Below are positions 12,141-24,515 of a stretch of 64,000 nucleotides of DNA, in pieces. Made by a program: the position numbers and the translations under genes. The first letter of the stretch is position 1, and every line of letters begins with the position of its first letter. The notes under the pieces were generated by a model. The model saw nothing but the letters and a program-made list of their open reading frames with translations. It was not told the DNA's origin and did not search any database. The DNA is from Mrakia gelida (Eukaryota > Basidiomycota > Tremellomycetes > Cystofilobasidiales > Mrakiaceae): positions 1,426,001 to 1,490,000 of the forward strand of contig BRON01000011.1 of the NCBI GenBank assembly GCA_024345305.1, read 5' to 3'.

Positions 12141-13772
12141 TCAGCAAACGTCGCTAGGAAACAAGGATGGAACATAGTCAGCACCGATAAGATAGGAGAG
12201 ACATCGCGGAGTAGACGAGAGCGGAAGGGTGAGAGCAAGAACTCAAAAGACGCGTTCGTACGAAGGAAGAAGACGCGTCGAGAACAGCACTCCTCCGTTC
12301 TCCTCCACCGCTAGAAGAACGGGTCGACTTACAAGACAGCTTCGTTCTCGTATCGCCTCCACTCCTCGTAGCCAGCTCGTTCATAGAACCCCTTCATACC
12401 CGGTAAGGCGACCCAATCGATCAGGATTCCATCGCAACCTCGTTCGGCGAGGTATCTCGTTGCAGCGAAGACCATTCCGAGACCTGAATACGAAGGGAAC
12501 GAGTGAAAGAATGGTCAGTACCACTGTCTACAGATAGCAGGAAGAGCTCGAAGACTAACCAGTCCCTTTGAGACGCGAAGCCGACCCGACACCGACGCAC
12601 GAGATCGTCCCGCACTTCTTGCCTGTCAGACGCGAGAAATTGAGAAAGAGGTCAGTATAGTCTGACACAGCGTCGAGGGCGACGTTGTGAAGTGCTCACC
12701 GAGAGTTGAAGGCCACGCTAGACCGAGCTGAATGGGAGACGACGGATCGTTCGAGGCGACGATGGCGCCGATGATCGCTCCCGATTTCGTGTCGTAGGCA
12801 CAAAGGATATCATCGATGTGTCCGGAAGCGGCGAGTTGCGGAAACATTTCTGGCCATCCCTGAACAAGAACGAGCGTGTGGGACGATTAGCGTGAGCTCG
12901 AAAGAAGGAGGAAGCAAGACGCGAGCTCGAGCTCGAGCTCAGCTTCCACTCACCGCGTACGACGAGAACTCCCTCTCCTGAAACGAAAACAGTTCCTTTT
13001 CTCTCCCCTTCTCCATAGCGCCATACCTCACTCCCTCAGCCTCCAGCCTTGCTACCAACTCCTTCCCTTCCTCCTCTCCCAAGCTCCCATCATCCACTCT
13101 TCGATACAGATCGATCGACTCGCCTGGTCCAAACTTCCACCCTCTCCTCTCGAACCAGCCTTTAACACCCTCTCCCAAGTTCTTCGGCAGGCCAGGGAAG
13201 ATCCTAGGGAAGATAGATCCCAGCTGAAGACTCTTCTTCGTCGCTGAGGGCTCTTGATCGTACGGCAAGGGGAGGGTGGGCAAGACGAGTCGACGGAGAT
13301 GAGCGATGGCTGTTTCGTGAAGTAGAGTCCCTATCCCAAGGTTTTGATGGGAGGGGAGAACAGCGATGATAGCGAGGGAGCCTTTGAGGATAGGGGAGTT
13401 GGTAGAGGCGGCGATGGTGTAGGTTGTGGCCAAACCGACGATGGGAGAGGAGGAGGAGGAGGAAGAGCGAGCGATGAAAGTTGTTCCGTTTGAGACGTCG
13501 AGGAGGGAGAGTAGTTTGGATTCGGGGAGGTCCCAGCCTGAGATGGAGAGAGCTGAGGACCAGATAGAGAAGAGGGCGGAAAAGGAGTCGGCGGAGGGGT
13601 TCCAGGGCGAGACGGTCCAGGGGGAGGAGGGAGGAAGGGACTGCTCGAGCTCAACGATCATGGTCGAAGAGTCAGCGAACGTTTTCGTCTCTTTTGGAAA
13701 GAGCAAAAGGTGACTTACCTCATCACCCTCAGCTCCTGACTGAGATAGCGAGGAAGGCGCTGGAATCGACAT
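12141..13772 (-). CDS. GNAT-fold N-acetyltransferase, probable tandem domains
   Basis: ATG is 13770-13772. The first half contains the acetyl-CoA site pattern IIAVLPSHQNLGIGTLLH (the Q/R-x-x-G-x-G/A loop appears as QNLGIG), then FERRGWKFGPGESIDLYRRV, typical of a GNAT C-terminus. A second half (IIGAIVASN, LGLAWP, GTGLGMVFAATRYLAERG, GFYERAGYEEWRRYE) repeats the pattern, so two GNAT units are likely. The substrate is unknown. Two points on structure: a possible 78-nt intron (13641-13718) is open in frame, so it could be coding or removed; and the 3' end is ambiguous. A TAA at 12329-12331 overlaps a GTAAGT donor, and a good branch site and TTTCCTAG acceptor follow, which would extend the gene to TGA 12141. 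Confidence 0.75.
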
Positions 13773-14159
13773 CGTAGTTGGAGGGTCAGCTTGAAAGGCC
13801 GTCGACTTGTTGGGCTCGAAAGAAGAGCTCGTCGTCGGAGGTTTCGCCGAGTGAGCCGAAACGCAGCTTTTCCTCGGAGCTGCTCTGATAATTACTCACT
13901 TTGTAGGATACCAGCAGCTCTACCCGTGAAGTAAAGGGCCGAACGGGCAACGGCATCGATCGACGACGCGTCGCTCCTCCTCCCCTTCGCTCTCCTCTGC
14001 CTGGTCCCCTCTCCCAACTTTCCTCCGCACCCTCAAACCCAAATTCAAAGATAGTACGCATCCAAATACAATCTACTCCACTCCTAAAGACAATCACAAC
14101 CGAACGCGCCTCGCTGCAGATACAAAACAAACACGAGATCTCCTCTCCCTCTTCCTCAA
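13773..14159. other. Intergenic between two minus-strand genes
   Basis: About 390 bp: promoter of the acetyltransferase gene and 3' flank of the SUN-domain gene. One GACGCGTC copy at 13965. No gene was seen. Confidence 0.55.
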
Positions 14160-17100
14160 TCAAACTCCCTCCTCCCTCTCCCTCCCACCACTCCCACCTC
14201 CACCCCGTCCCATCGGTACCTCCCCAAGCCTAAAAACCTCCGTCTCCGCCTCCCTCACCCCACCCATCCTCGTTCCTCCTTTCGCGAATACCCTCCTCCC
14301 ACCCCCCTCAAAGAACCCACCCTCCCCCTCCCCAGCATCCTCAGAATCCGTAGCAGCCGTCCACCCCTCCTCGTACTCTTCTCCACTAAACCTCGAAGAG
14401 CCCTGAGGTGACCCTCGTTGATCTAGATCGTCGCTGTAGTCGTCGTCCTGACTGTTGTCCTCGAAATCGAACTGAGCTTGATACGGCCCCGACGCGTTCG
14501 AGCTGGTGTTGATTCCGAGCCCCAGGGTGGGACTGTGTAGATTGGGGAGGGTGGAGGTTGAGCCGAAGCGACGGGTGGGGGTTCCGTCTCCTCCTCTTGA
14601 TCGCGCGCTGGAGGGAGAGGATAACGACGAGGTTGCGCCTGGTCCTTTCTTGAGCGAGTCCTTCCTCGTCAGCCCATTCCCGTTCGACGAAGCCACCTCA
14701 ACTCGCAAGACAGCTCGTTCAGCTTCCATGGTGTGGAGGTGAGCGTTCCGAGCTGCTCGTCTGTAGCCTGAGGAGGAGGGGATGGCGACCGAGGGGGATG
14801 ATGAACCAGCGGCGAAGAAGGCTGAGCGGGGACGAGGGTTGGGAGTGAGGTTGGAGTTGGAGGTTGAAGCGACGATAGTAGCTGAGGAGGTGGAGAGGGA
14901 GAAGGCTCGTTTGGTTGGAGTTGCGAGTTGATGTTTGATTCGAGGACGGGTGAGAGAGTTGGGAGGCGCGATGGGGGAGGTAGGTTCGCGTTTGTTGGCG
15001 AGTGAGGAGCGATTGAAGCTTAGGTTGGGAGAGATTGGGCGGCCGAAGTGGGGGGAGGAACGGAAGGGGGGTGAGGCTGGGAGGAGAAGTGATAGAAAGA
15101 GAGATCAGTTCACGAAGAAGAACGAGGGCGAGCTTGAAAAGAAGCGACGCGTCCAAACACTCACGAGCTCTCTCCCCTCCAAAATCAGCCCCACCCTTCC
15201 CGCTAGTATGCCCACCACTCCTCCTTCTCATCAACTTCTCCTCTCCTCTCTGCCTAGCCAGCACAGCACTCTCCATCGCGACTCGTTCCATCGCGGGCTG
15301 GGAAGCCTCGAATGACCCCCCGAACCGATCAACCAAGAAGGCGAGGAGGAGAGAGACCTGGCGAAAGCGAAACAGTAGACGACTCAGTTAAGTTCTCGAG
15401 ATTCGAGGGAGGTAGAAAAGGCATAAGGAGGCTTCGGGCCGACTCACGAGCAAAACGATCCCCCCGATCAACAACCGTCGATGCATCACCACCTCCTCAT
15501 CCAGAAGCAACAACTGCCGTCTAAACTCCACTCGTTCCTGCTCGAAATCCCTCCATCGACCATCGAGTTGTTTCATCGAGCTTTTCATCATTCGAGCTTG
15601 ATGGGCGCGCTGTCAAAAACCCAACACAAAGAAACCAAAACCAAAAGCAAGTCAGCACGACGACGCGCGTCTTCCCTCCCCCTCGAAGCCTTTTTCTTTG
15701 AAAAGGTTCGTGATTCGCGTTTGCACTCACCCCAGCCTCCCTCTCCCTCTCCCTCCCCTTCTCCCACTCCCTCACCCACCCTTCCCTCCACTCTCCCACC
15801 TCCCTCTGCACCCGTTCCAATCGCTTCGCCGCCGCGCGCGACTGCTCCTCGATGTAGATTGTTGCGAGGGAAGTGTCGGATTCGAGGGTTGTGAGACGTC
15901 GGATGATGAAGGCGTAGATGGATTCGCCCGAGTCGGTGGAGGGGGGTGGGGGTTGATGTGGGATTGGAGGGCGTGGCGGCGAGGGAGGAGGGGGTGGTGG
16001 GTTTGGAGAGGAGACGGGTTGAGTTGTGGTTTGGGGTGAGGGTGAGGATAGTGAGAGGGAGAGAGAAGAGGATGAGGTTGTGGCGGTGGTGGGAGTGGAG
16101 GAAGAAGAGGAGTTGGTGGCTTTGCTCGCGGTGGGAGCTGGTTTTGAAGAGGAGGAAGTCGAGGTCGACGAGGGTGTCGAAGGAGGAGGTTTGACTTCGA
16201 CGAGGGTGGTAGTTGGGAGTGGAGGAGGTGGTAGAAGGGAAGACGAGAGTGACGCTCGGAAATGAGGTGCGATGGAGGAGTTGATGAGGGAGGAGGAGGA
16301 CGTTGGAGTGTGGTGATTCGACGCGACGATTGGAGACGAGGAGGACGCGTTGGAGATGGAAGTCGACGAGCTGACCGGTGAGGTAGAGGTTCCGACGACG
16401 GGTGAAGGTATCGGTGACGACGAAGGAGGTGGAGAGACCGACTCGAGGACCGGCGTGTGGATTTTACTTGACGACGACGAAGAGGTAGGAGTCGAGGACG
16501 AGGACGAGTAGTTGGCAAGTCGAGGAACGGGTGTCGTCGCTTCCGTCTCCTTCTCCTCCCTCCTCTTCTCCTCCTCAACCTTCGTCGTAGCAGCTACACT
16601 CTCCGTCGACGTCGATGTCGCCACAACCGTCACCGTCGCAGACGACGACGTGACCTGCTGCTGCTGCTGCTCCGCTCCTCTGCTATTCCCCTTCCCGACC
16701 TCGTACCGATACGCCTCCATTTGGTTCATCCCGTAGATCCTCAGCAGACTGACAGGGCAGTAGTACTCGTTCCCGTAGTGTCCGATGAAGTCGATTCGGA
16801 GGAAACGATGGAACGACGTGGGAGAGGGGAATTTGAAGGACTGGGAAACGAAACGAACGCGAGACGAGTCAGCCCTCGCTCTCTCGCTCAGTCCTACTTC
16901 AACCCAAAGGAACAAGCCCAACTGACCTGCATCCCCCTAACGTTCCCCAACTTGAACCTCCCGACATCCTTCCACTCCTCTCCATCGCTCTCCAAATCTC
17001 CTCCCTCCCCACCCTCCGACTCGCCAGCGCGGACGCGAACCTCTCGAACCCGACTGGAGAAAAACTCGAAGTTGCCCACCTCGACGGTGTCGATTCTGAT

Positions 17101-18099
17101 TTCGTCGCAGAGTTCGATGACGACGAAGTGAGAGGTTGAGGAGCAGGGGGTGAGCATGTACCTGTCTCGGGATTTGTGGAGGAGGGAGGAAGGAGAGCGG
17201 GTGAGGGGGGAGGAGTAGCTGGAAATGGACGAAGGGAGGGTGAGGGAGGTCAGCTCTGCGGGTTGAGAGGTCGACGCGAAAGAGTTGGGGACGACTCACT
17301 GGACTCTAGCCGAACAGTCTAGGGAAGCGTAGTTGAACCTCCTTGAGGGCGGAGAAGAAGGGGATTTAGCTGAGGGCGTCGACGAGGACGAGAAGGAAGT
17401 CGAGGAGGACGAAGAAGACGAGCTCGACGTTCCTCCTCCCCCAACGGAAACCGAGCTCCCTCCCGCCCCTCCTGCGTCGTCTCCATTCTCCTGCACCACA
17501 CATCCTTCCCCTACAGTCACGCACGTCCCATCCTCCTCTGCTGCTCCCTCACTTGAATCCCTCTCCTGAGCGACGTCGGTCTTGGGCGAAGGAGGACTCG
17601 CTTGTGAATCACTACTGGTGCTGGCCGCTGCCGCTTGACGAGCGAACTGGAGAGCCTTCCAGTCTTCGAAAGATAAGAAAGCCGGGTCCGGTAGAACATC
17701 CGATGGTGGAGAGGGAGGAGGTGGCGGTGGTGAGGGGGGTCGAGGAGGAGCTGGCGAGGTTGGTTCCGAATCTGAGGAAGGAGGGCTCGAAGAGGGAGGA
17801 ACGAGATGACCTTCGTCCAGAGGAGGAGGAAGATTCGGACTCGTAGGAGTAGCGCCATCCTCCTCTACCAGTGACTGCGGAGGAGGGTCAAGTCCTTCCT
17901 GGGACGAGGTGGTGGAGGAAGGGTCTTCGTCGAGAGAGCAGAGCTCAAGAGGGAAGGCGTTGTCCGAAGAGGTCCCGCCTTGCTGAAGTCGAAGAGCTCG
18001 GAAAGGATCGAGGGAAGAGGTAGGGGAGGGGGAAGGGGTAGAGAGAGCTGAGATGGAGGAGGCTAGGAGGAGGAGAAGGGATACAGGGAGGACAACCAT
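14160..18099 (-). CDS. SLP1: SUN-domain ER membrane protein, Slp1/SUCO type
   Basis: ATG at 18097-18099 opens a signal peptide (MVVLPVSLLLLLASSISA). A long Ser/Pro/acidic disordered region follows, with the short motif FLSFEDWKAL, then the SUN-like domain: RFNYASLDCSARV, DRYMLTPC, FVVIELCDEIRIDTVEVGNFEFFSS, DVGRFKLGNVRGMQ and the diagnostic end RIDFIGHYGNEYYCPVSLLRIYG. After a Ser/Thr/Pro linker come a coiled coil (RRLTTLESD...RVQREVGEWREG), a hydrophobic helix (LLIGGIVLLVSLLLAFLV) rebuilt across an intron at about 15335-15440, and a disordered tail. This is the topology of Slp1/SUCO proteins, which act in the ER in folding and protection of membrane and secreted proteins. The start here excludes an upstream in-frame stretch that lacks a signal. 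Confidence 0.88.
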
Positions 18100-18437
18100 C
18101 GTCGCCGTTGGAGGATCAAGCGAGAGGAGAGGGAGGAAGGAAGGGAGGAGCTCGAGCTCGATTCGAAAACAAACAGAGCCGTCGTCAAGGGGGACGAGGG
18201 GAGGTCGGATGCAGATTTTCGTTGAGGTTTCGGTTGTACTCAATTCCTTCTCTCCCTCGAGGTCATTTGATATACCAAAAGTTGGCTCTCATCGAAGAAG
18301 AGAACCAATTCGCGACTCCCTCCTTTCGAACGCGTCGTCGTCCTTTCATCTCTCTCTCGTTCTTCCCCTCCTCCCTCCCATCCCTCTTGCACAGGCACAA
18401 AGTCCATTCTCTTCACCTCACTAACTCAACTCTAATC
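18100..18437. other. Short intergenic gap
   Basis: About 340 bp: promoter of the SUN-domain gene and 3' flank of the glucosidase gene. Nothing else was seen. Confidence 0.55.
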
Positions 18438-21400
18438 CTACTCAAACAAAATCTCCCAATCCTCCCCGACCAAAACCTTCGGATCCTTCACCACCAACTC
18501 ACTCGCTTTCCCTCCACCCTTCTTCCCTCCCGCCTCCAACCCTTTCACAAACTCAAACTCCACCTCCCTCCCTCCAACCCTAACCTTCTTCGGTCCGTTC
18601 CCCTTCAATCCCAGAACCACCACCCGCTCAACCCTCACTCCCTCGTTCCTCAACTTCTCCGCCCACGCGTTCGAGCTAGGCGAGTAGCTCTTCTCCAACT
18701 CCTTCGACAACCCCGCCGCTTCTCCTCCTCGCTGTTTCACCAAGTCCTTGTTCCTCAACACCCCCCCGCTCGTCCCTTTGGGAGTGAACTCGAACCCCCT
18801 CCAAACGAAATCTCCCTTCTCCGCGTACCCAAACGAGTCCCCGTCGTCCGAGTAGAGCTCTCCCTGGGCGGAGTAGTCTCGCCCGAGGGTAACGACGAGG
18901 GTGTAAGGGTCCTTCCACATCAGGGGTGAGGAGCGTCGGATTCGGGTTCGGAGGGGGAGGATGGTGGATCCTTGGTGAAGGAGAGGGAGGGTGGAGAGCG
19001 GGGTGAGGTAGGTTATGTTTCGTGGGACGGGGGAGGAGGGAAAGAGGGTGTGGGTGTGGTAGTCGTAGTAGGGCTGGTGGGGGAGCGAACGGATGAGAGG
19101 GTGGGAAGGGGGGGGGGGGGGGGGGGGGGAGAGGAGGGGAGGGGTTAGTGAGGGAGAGGAGAAGAAAGGAAGGGAAGAAAAAGGGTGAGGGAAAAGACGA
19201 ACCTGATTATCCGAAAGGTAGATCTCAACCTGATCGATCTCTTCTTGAACGACGGGCTTGACGAGCAGACCTGATCGACCGAGGAAGAACTGGTCGTCGA
19301 CCGCGTAGCCTTGGGAGTCCTTGGGGAACTGGACGTAGTGGGGTCTGCGAACGAAACCCGAAAACGAAACAAGAAACGCGAGTCAGTTCGACGCGTCTCC
19401 TCCCCCCTCCCACCCTCCGCCTGTTCGTTTCGCGTTCGCGCCCACTCACCTCAAAACAGGCACCCCATCCACCGCGGCTTCCCTGAACGCCGTGTACCAA
19501 GCCGGAAGGAGCGAGTATCGAAGTCGGATCATGTCTCGAACGTAGCTCTTGTGAGGTTCCTCGAGGAGGTAGGGTTCTCGTCGCTTGGTGTCGATGTGGG
19601 CGTGAGCTCGGAAGAAGGGCATGAAAGCGCCGGCTTGGTACCATCGGACGAGGAAGTCGGGACCGGGGTTCTGAGGGGAACGAAGGGAAGTGAAAGGGCG
19701 TGAGCGAACGAAGGAGAAGAGAGAAAGAGACGAGGGCGTACGCCGAAGAATCCTCCGACGTCGGCTGTAGAACAAAACGAACGAAGGAGTCAGCATCAAA
19801 GAAACGAGCTCGAGAAGAAAGAGGATCGGTCGACTCACCTCCGGAGAAAGTCTGTCCAGAAATTCCGAGCGAGAGCAGCATCGGGAAGCTCCCTTCGAGA
19901 TGAGCCCAGGTTCCGAGGTTGTCTCCCGTCCAGATAGCTCCCCACCTCTGGGATCCAGCAAAGAAGGCTCGAGAGAGGACGAAGGGTCGCTTGGCAGGGG
20001 TTTCTCGCTCGATGAGTCCGAGAGCGGTTTGTTTTTGCTGCGAAGGAAACGGGAACGAGGCGTCAGCGAGGGCGGGACGCGACGAAGGAGGAGGGTGAGC
20101 GAGAGGGTTCGTTGTACTCACGAACATCAGGCCGTTGAGGTTGTGCCTGAATGGGAATGAGAGTGAGAGGGAAGGTCAGGTTCGGGCGAAAAGGGAGGGC
20201 GAGAAGGGGAAGAGAGGGAAGAACGAACACGTCTCGATGCTCCCACTTCCCATCCTCGTGAAGCAGATCCTTAGGCATGGTGATCTCGGGACCGTTGAAG
20301 ACCGAGGGCTCTGTATATTTCGAAGACGAAAATATCAGCTTCTCGTTCAAGCTCCTCGACTCGAAGAGGGACGAACCGTTCATGTCGTTCCAGATGAAGA
20401 GGTTCTTCGCCGAGTTCTGTTCGAACGAAACGAGACGCGTCAGTTTCTCGTCTTCGCTCGCTCGTCTCGTCTCGCGCTCGCTTCGGTTCTGTAGACGAGA
20501 AGATAGTACTCACCGTCCACTTATCGAACTTGAACAAACCCCTCCACCATCCCCAACTCTTCTCATGGAAGAAATCCACCCACACCGAGCTTCCCGTCCA
20601 GCACCAACCCTCGTAGTCCGTCTTCCCATCCGGTTTCTTGACGATGATATCGAGGTCGAGGGACTCGGCGTAGATGGGGAAGGTAGGAGTTCGTTTGATG
20701 TGAGGATCGACGATGGCGACCATCTGCAGAAACGAATCAAACGCGAAACGAAAAGGAAGATCAGCTCGACGCGTCGACCGTTTGCGAGGCAAAGCGAGAG
20801 AAACAGGGCGACCCACCTTCCTTCCCTTCTCCTCCACCTTCCCCAACATCCCCTTAACATCCGGGAACTTCCCCTCGTCCCAATCAAAGTACCTATGCTC
20901 CTCGGCATACTCGATATCCAACCAAGTCACATCGAGAGGGAACCCTTCTCCATCCGCATCGAACCTCCGATCCACCTCCAGCACGTCCTTCTGATCGAGG
21001 TAGTTCCACCTGCACTGGTGGTAACCGAGCGCCCAGTGGGCGGGGAGAGCAGGAGGTCCGACGAGGGAGGCGAACTGCTTGAAGAGCGCGTTCGGGGAGG
21101 TAGTGGATCCGGGGAGGATGAAGAGGTCGAGGATACCTGATTCCGAGATCCAGTGGGTTGAGATTCCGGAGGAAGGGGAGGGAGGGGAGATGTCGATCCA
21201 GGTTTCGGAGGAGGAGAGGTGGAAGATCGCTGAGGAGGAGGAAGAGGAGTGGGCGTGGAGAAGTGGGACGGAGCCGTAGAGGGCCATGGGGGAGGAGGCT
21301 TCGTCTGAGGGGAGGGAGGGGTGAGAAACGAGACGAGATGAGCTCGTCGTTCGAGTCGAGAAAGCTTCGCGAATGAAAGAAAAGGGGTACTAACACTCGA

Positions 21401-22542
21401 AGATGTCCACATTGTAGAGACGGTAGGGTTCCGAGAAGTAGGATCCACTGAGGGGAGGAAATAAAGAGAACCGCGGCGAGGTCAGCTCGAGCTTGAGAAG
21501 GAAGCCAAGGGCTGAAGCGCTGAACGACGGAGAGACGACTCACTCGGTCGAAGGAAGAGACAGAGGAGCAGCATGTTCAGGGATTCCGTAGACATGGGTA
21601 GCCGAGGGGAAGGAGACGTCGATGGAGAGAGCCTCGGGTCCTGGAGGAAGAAGGAAAGAAAGCAAAGCAGGGAAGGAGAAAGGTCAGCTCGTTCATCTCC
21701 ATCTCGTTCCCTCCTCCCATCCGTTCCTCTTCGACGAACTCACCTTTGGGCTTCGAGTCCGTCCAGCTCTTGAAGGTCTCCTCCCACATCCCCTTCTCCC
21801 ACTTTTCCTTCTCTCCCTCGAACCACACCCTATCCACCTCACTCGTCACCACACTCTGAGCACCTCCTTCCTCCTCCGCGCTCGCCTCAAACTCATCCCC
21901 CTCACTCGCACTCGTCTTGTTCTCCTTCTCCTCCTCCTGCTCCTTCCCAGCCTTCAACCTATAATGCTCCATATGCAACAATCCCCTCCCATTCACCACA
22001 ACCTCCGCCTCTTCCTCCCCATCCCTGAAGAGCTCAATCTTCAACGGCGAGTGGGTGAGCTTGAGGGTATGACCCCTCCCCTCGGACAGATAAGTGATGT
22101 TACTCGTCTCCCCCCCAGTATTGATATCGAACGAATGACCCTTCAACGCTCCCTCCACCAACGTCCACTTGCTCGCCTCATCGTACCTCTGTCTCAACCC
22201 ACCAACCTCGTTTAAGCGAACTCGGGCAATCCCATCTCCAACGATATCGACCTTGAGCTCGAACTTGGCTTCAGGGTAGAGCGAGCTTCCGACACCGAAG
22301 ACGATCGAGGGAGAGGATTCGTTGGAGTCGTCGAAGGATTGGAGAGCTCCGTTCGTGAGGATCGAGTAAGGGGAAGTCCAGGTCGAAGGGGAGAGCGATT
22401 GACGAGAGGAGAGGGATCGGAGGCGACGGCAGAAGGAGGATTGATCGCACTTTTTGAAGTCTTCGTGCTTGACCGCGAGAGTTGGAGAGGGGAGGAGGAG
22501 GGTGGTGAAGAGGAGAGCGACGGTGGGGAAGAGGAGGACCAT
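18438..22542 (-). CDS. ROT2: Glucosidase II alpha subunit (GH31)
   Basis: ATG at 22540-22542 begins a signal peptide ([17 protein letters not shown]), followed by [19 protein letters not shown], the N-terminal hallmark of ER glucosidase II. Family blocks in order: [16 protein letters not shown] near-motif ([18 protein letters not shown]), [16 protein letters not shown], the catalytic nucleophile block WNDMNEPSVF (rebuilt across an intron near 20372), [22 protein letters not shown] and [11 protein letters not shown]. Stop is at 18438. It trims the inner glucoses from N-linked glycans in the ER and so controls the calnexin folding cycle. The beta subunit is not in this window. Introns at 20433 and 20768 carry GACGCGTC. 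The intron at about 19067-19203 has a 22-C polypyrimidine run. Confidence 0.95.
19108..19129. repeat. 22-base homopolymer G tract (poly-C in the transcript)
   Basis: An uninterrupted run of 22 G on the plus strand. On the minus strand it lies inside a glucosidase II intron, between donor CAG|gttcgt and acceptor CACCAG, so it is an extreme polypyrimidine tract. Its length is likely unstable and may be misread by sequencing. Confidence 0.9.
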
Positions 22543-23172
22543 GGTGAAGGAGGGGAGGAAAGGGAAGCTCTTGCCGTAGGCTCGAGATGGTTAGAGGGAG
22601 AAGAGAAGGAAGGAGAGGTCGCCAGCTCAACGATTTCGAGGGCCGTGTTTTGGTGACGAGTTTGCTTTCTGTTTTGACCTTTCTTCGGGACATCTTTTCT
22701 TCGAGGGTGTTTCGAGAGGCAGATATGCACTCAGAAGCAGTTTTTCGTCGAGGAAGACCAGCGGAAAGGGCTGGCGACGAGAACGCAGGCGGTCCTCGCT
22801 CGAGTCACGAAATAGATTGACATCTCCTCGACCCTCTCGCAGGTTTGTTGGCGACAGGAGTCGGTGGAGGTATTCTAAACAATCGCAGCTTTGCTGTGGT
22901 AGATGTAAGAAGCGAAGCTGAACTCTGTGCTCGAGCGAAAAGGAGACGATCTAAAGGTCGTTCCTGTCGCGCGATACTCCTCTGCTCTCCCTTCCGCTCC
23001 CTCCCTCACGCTTCTCTCTCGCATGGGGGAGATCGAGGTCGTTCAAAGTCATAAAGAAAAACAGAAACCCTAGCGACTGATCTAGTCTAAAGCCCACCAT
23101 GCTACCGAAAGTAACGCTCGACATCCGACCCTCCCGACACCTCCTCTCGTTTCCCACCTCCCTTCCTTCCGC
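22543..23172. other. Intergenic, glucosidase promoter side
   Basis: About 630 bp between the start of the glucosidase gene and the 3' end of the J-protein gene, both minus strand. No supportable gene, RNA or repeat. Confidence 0.55.
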
Positions 23173-24515
23173 TCACTGACCACCACTCCCCACCATACCA
23201 TCTCCACCAGCAGCAGCTTCCTTCGCCCTCCCAGCCGCAACAGCCTTCGCCCAAACAGGCGCGACGGCAGGGTGCGACCGGATCCTCGAGTCGATCAGGA
23301 CTTGTTCCATCTCGGTTTCAAGGAGTTGTATTGGCGTTGGCGAGGTGGTGGAAGGGATGGCGAGGATGGGCTGAAGTTCCGATGTGTAGATCTTGGCAGC
23401 TGCGAGCGAAGGGAAACGAGAAGAGGGAGGAAAGGAAAGCGAGAGAAGAAGATCAGTTTCGTTCGACGCGTCTCCGCTCTCGACTCCCTTCTGCGCAAAA
23501 ACGTGTCGATTTGGACTCACCTTCCATCTCCGCCACTCTCACCATAACTCCCAGCCTCTCAACCGTAGCTTCCAGCTCCTTCTCCTTCTCCTCTCCTCTC
23601 ACCTCCTTCCTCTTCTCCGGCCAAAGCAACGGTCCGAGCTGGTTGAGGAACATGGCTGCGGCGACGTAGAGATTGTGGAGGAGTTGAATGTGCTGGTACT
23701 GGGTTCGTTGAGGGAAAAGGCGAGTAAGGATACGGATGGGAAAGGGGTGGGTGAAGGGGAAGGAGGTCGAAAAGTTCGAGGACGAGGAGGAAGGGTAGGG
23801 CGTCGGTGTGAAGAGAAGGGAGAGTTCGAGGATGAGCAGGGTTGGGAGGAGTAGGTTTCGGAACTGGTGGAAGAAAGAGAGGAATACGAAGGTTAGACCA
23901 AAAGTTTGAAGGTCGAGGGAGAGGAGGAGAACGTACGAATGAAGTCGAGGAGGACGAGACCTGTCCAGTGATCTTCATCAGGAGATGGACGGCTGCCGAG
24001 ACGACATAGTAGCCGATGGAAGAGGTGACTCCACGCAAAAGATACTCTCGTTGAGTTGCCACTCCTTTCCAAGACGCGATGTCGGGTCCGAACCTGCAGA
24101 CAGAACAAAAGTCAGCGATGATTCGACGCGTCGACGAGAAGCTTGAGACTCACCGATCGTACGCCCACCTCCTCACCTCATCACTCAGCACATCGTACGC
24201 CCTTCTAGCCTCGACAAACATCTCCTCTCCACCTCTCCCTACCCCCACTCGATCAGGATGGTTCCTCCTCGCGAAGGTCTTCCACCCGTCCTTAATCGAC
24301 ACTCCGTCCTCGACGGTTCTCGATAATCCGAGCGAAGAGTAGAAGTTCCTCGATGACGATATCTGAAGGTCCGAGGTGACGAAGGTGAAGAGGATGTAGA
24401 GCGAGAGGAGAGTGATGAGGGTGACGCGGTCGTTTCGATACCGAGGAGGGATGGGGAGGAAAGGGATGATGGTCGGGAGAAGAAGAGGGAGGAGAGGTGT
24501 GAGAAGGGAAGCCAT
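23173..24515 (-). CDS. Membrane-bound J-domain (DnaJ-like) protein
   Basis: ATG is 24513-24515. Hydrophobic helices come first (LLTPLLPLLLPTIIPFLPI and VTLITLLSLYILFTFV). A J domain follows: NFYSSLGLSRTVEDGVSIKDGWKTFAR, the invariant HPD in RRNHPDRVG, then EARRAYDVLSDEVRRWAYDRFG. Later exons give further membrane stretches (SSIGYYVVSAAVHLLMKITG, LLLPTLLILELSLLF) and a C-terminal helical tail ending at TGA 23173. HPD stimulates Hsp70 ATPase, so the protein probably recruits an Hsp70 to a membrane, most likely the ER given the hydrophobic N-terminus. The exact yeast counterpart is not clear. Introns contain GACGCGTC at 23465 and 24125, just upstream of the branch site. Confidence 0.85.

Noticed and set aside
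11453..12238. 261-codon minus-strand open frame upstream of the lyase
   Set aside because: Low-complexity Leu/Ser/Pro translation overlapping the true first exon; no domain or splice support.
15900..16700. GAG/GTC-rich repeats as a microsatellite or CRISPR-like array
   Set aside because: They are irregular codon runs for Ser, Pro and Thr in the SUN-domain protein, with no constant spacer.
15521..16921. 466-codon single open frame on the minus strand taken as one exon
   Set aside because: Its start and its C-terminal end run through clear introns; only the middle belongs to the SUN-domain gene.
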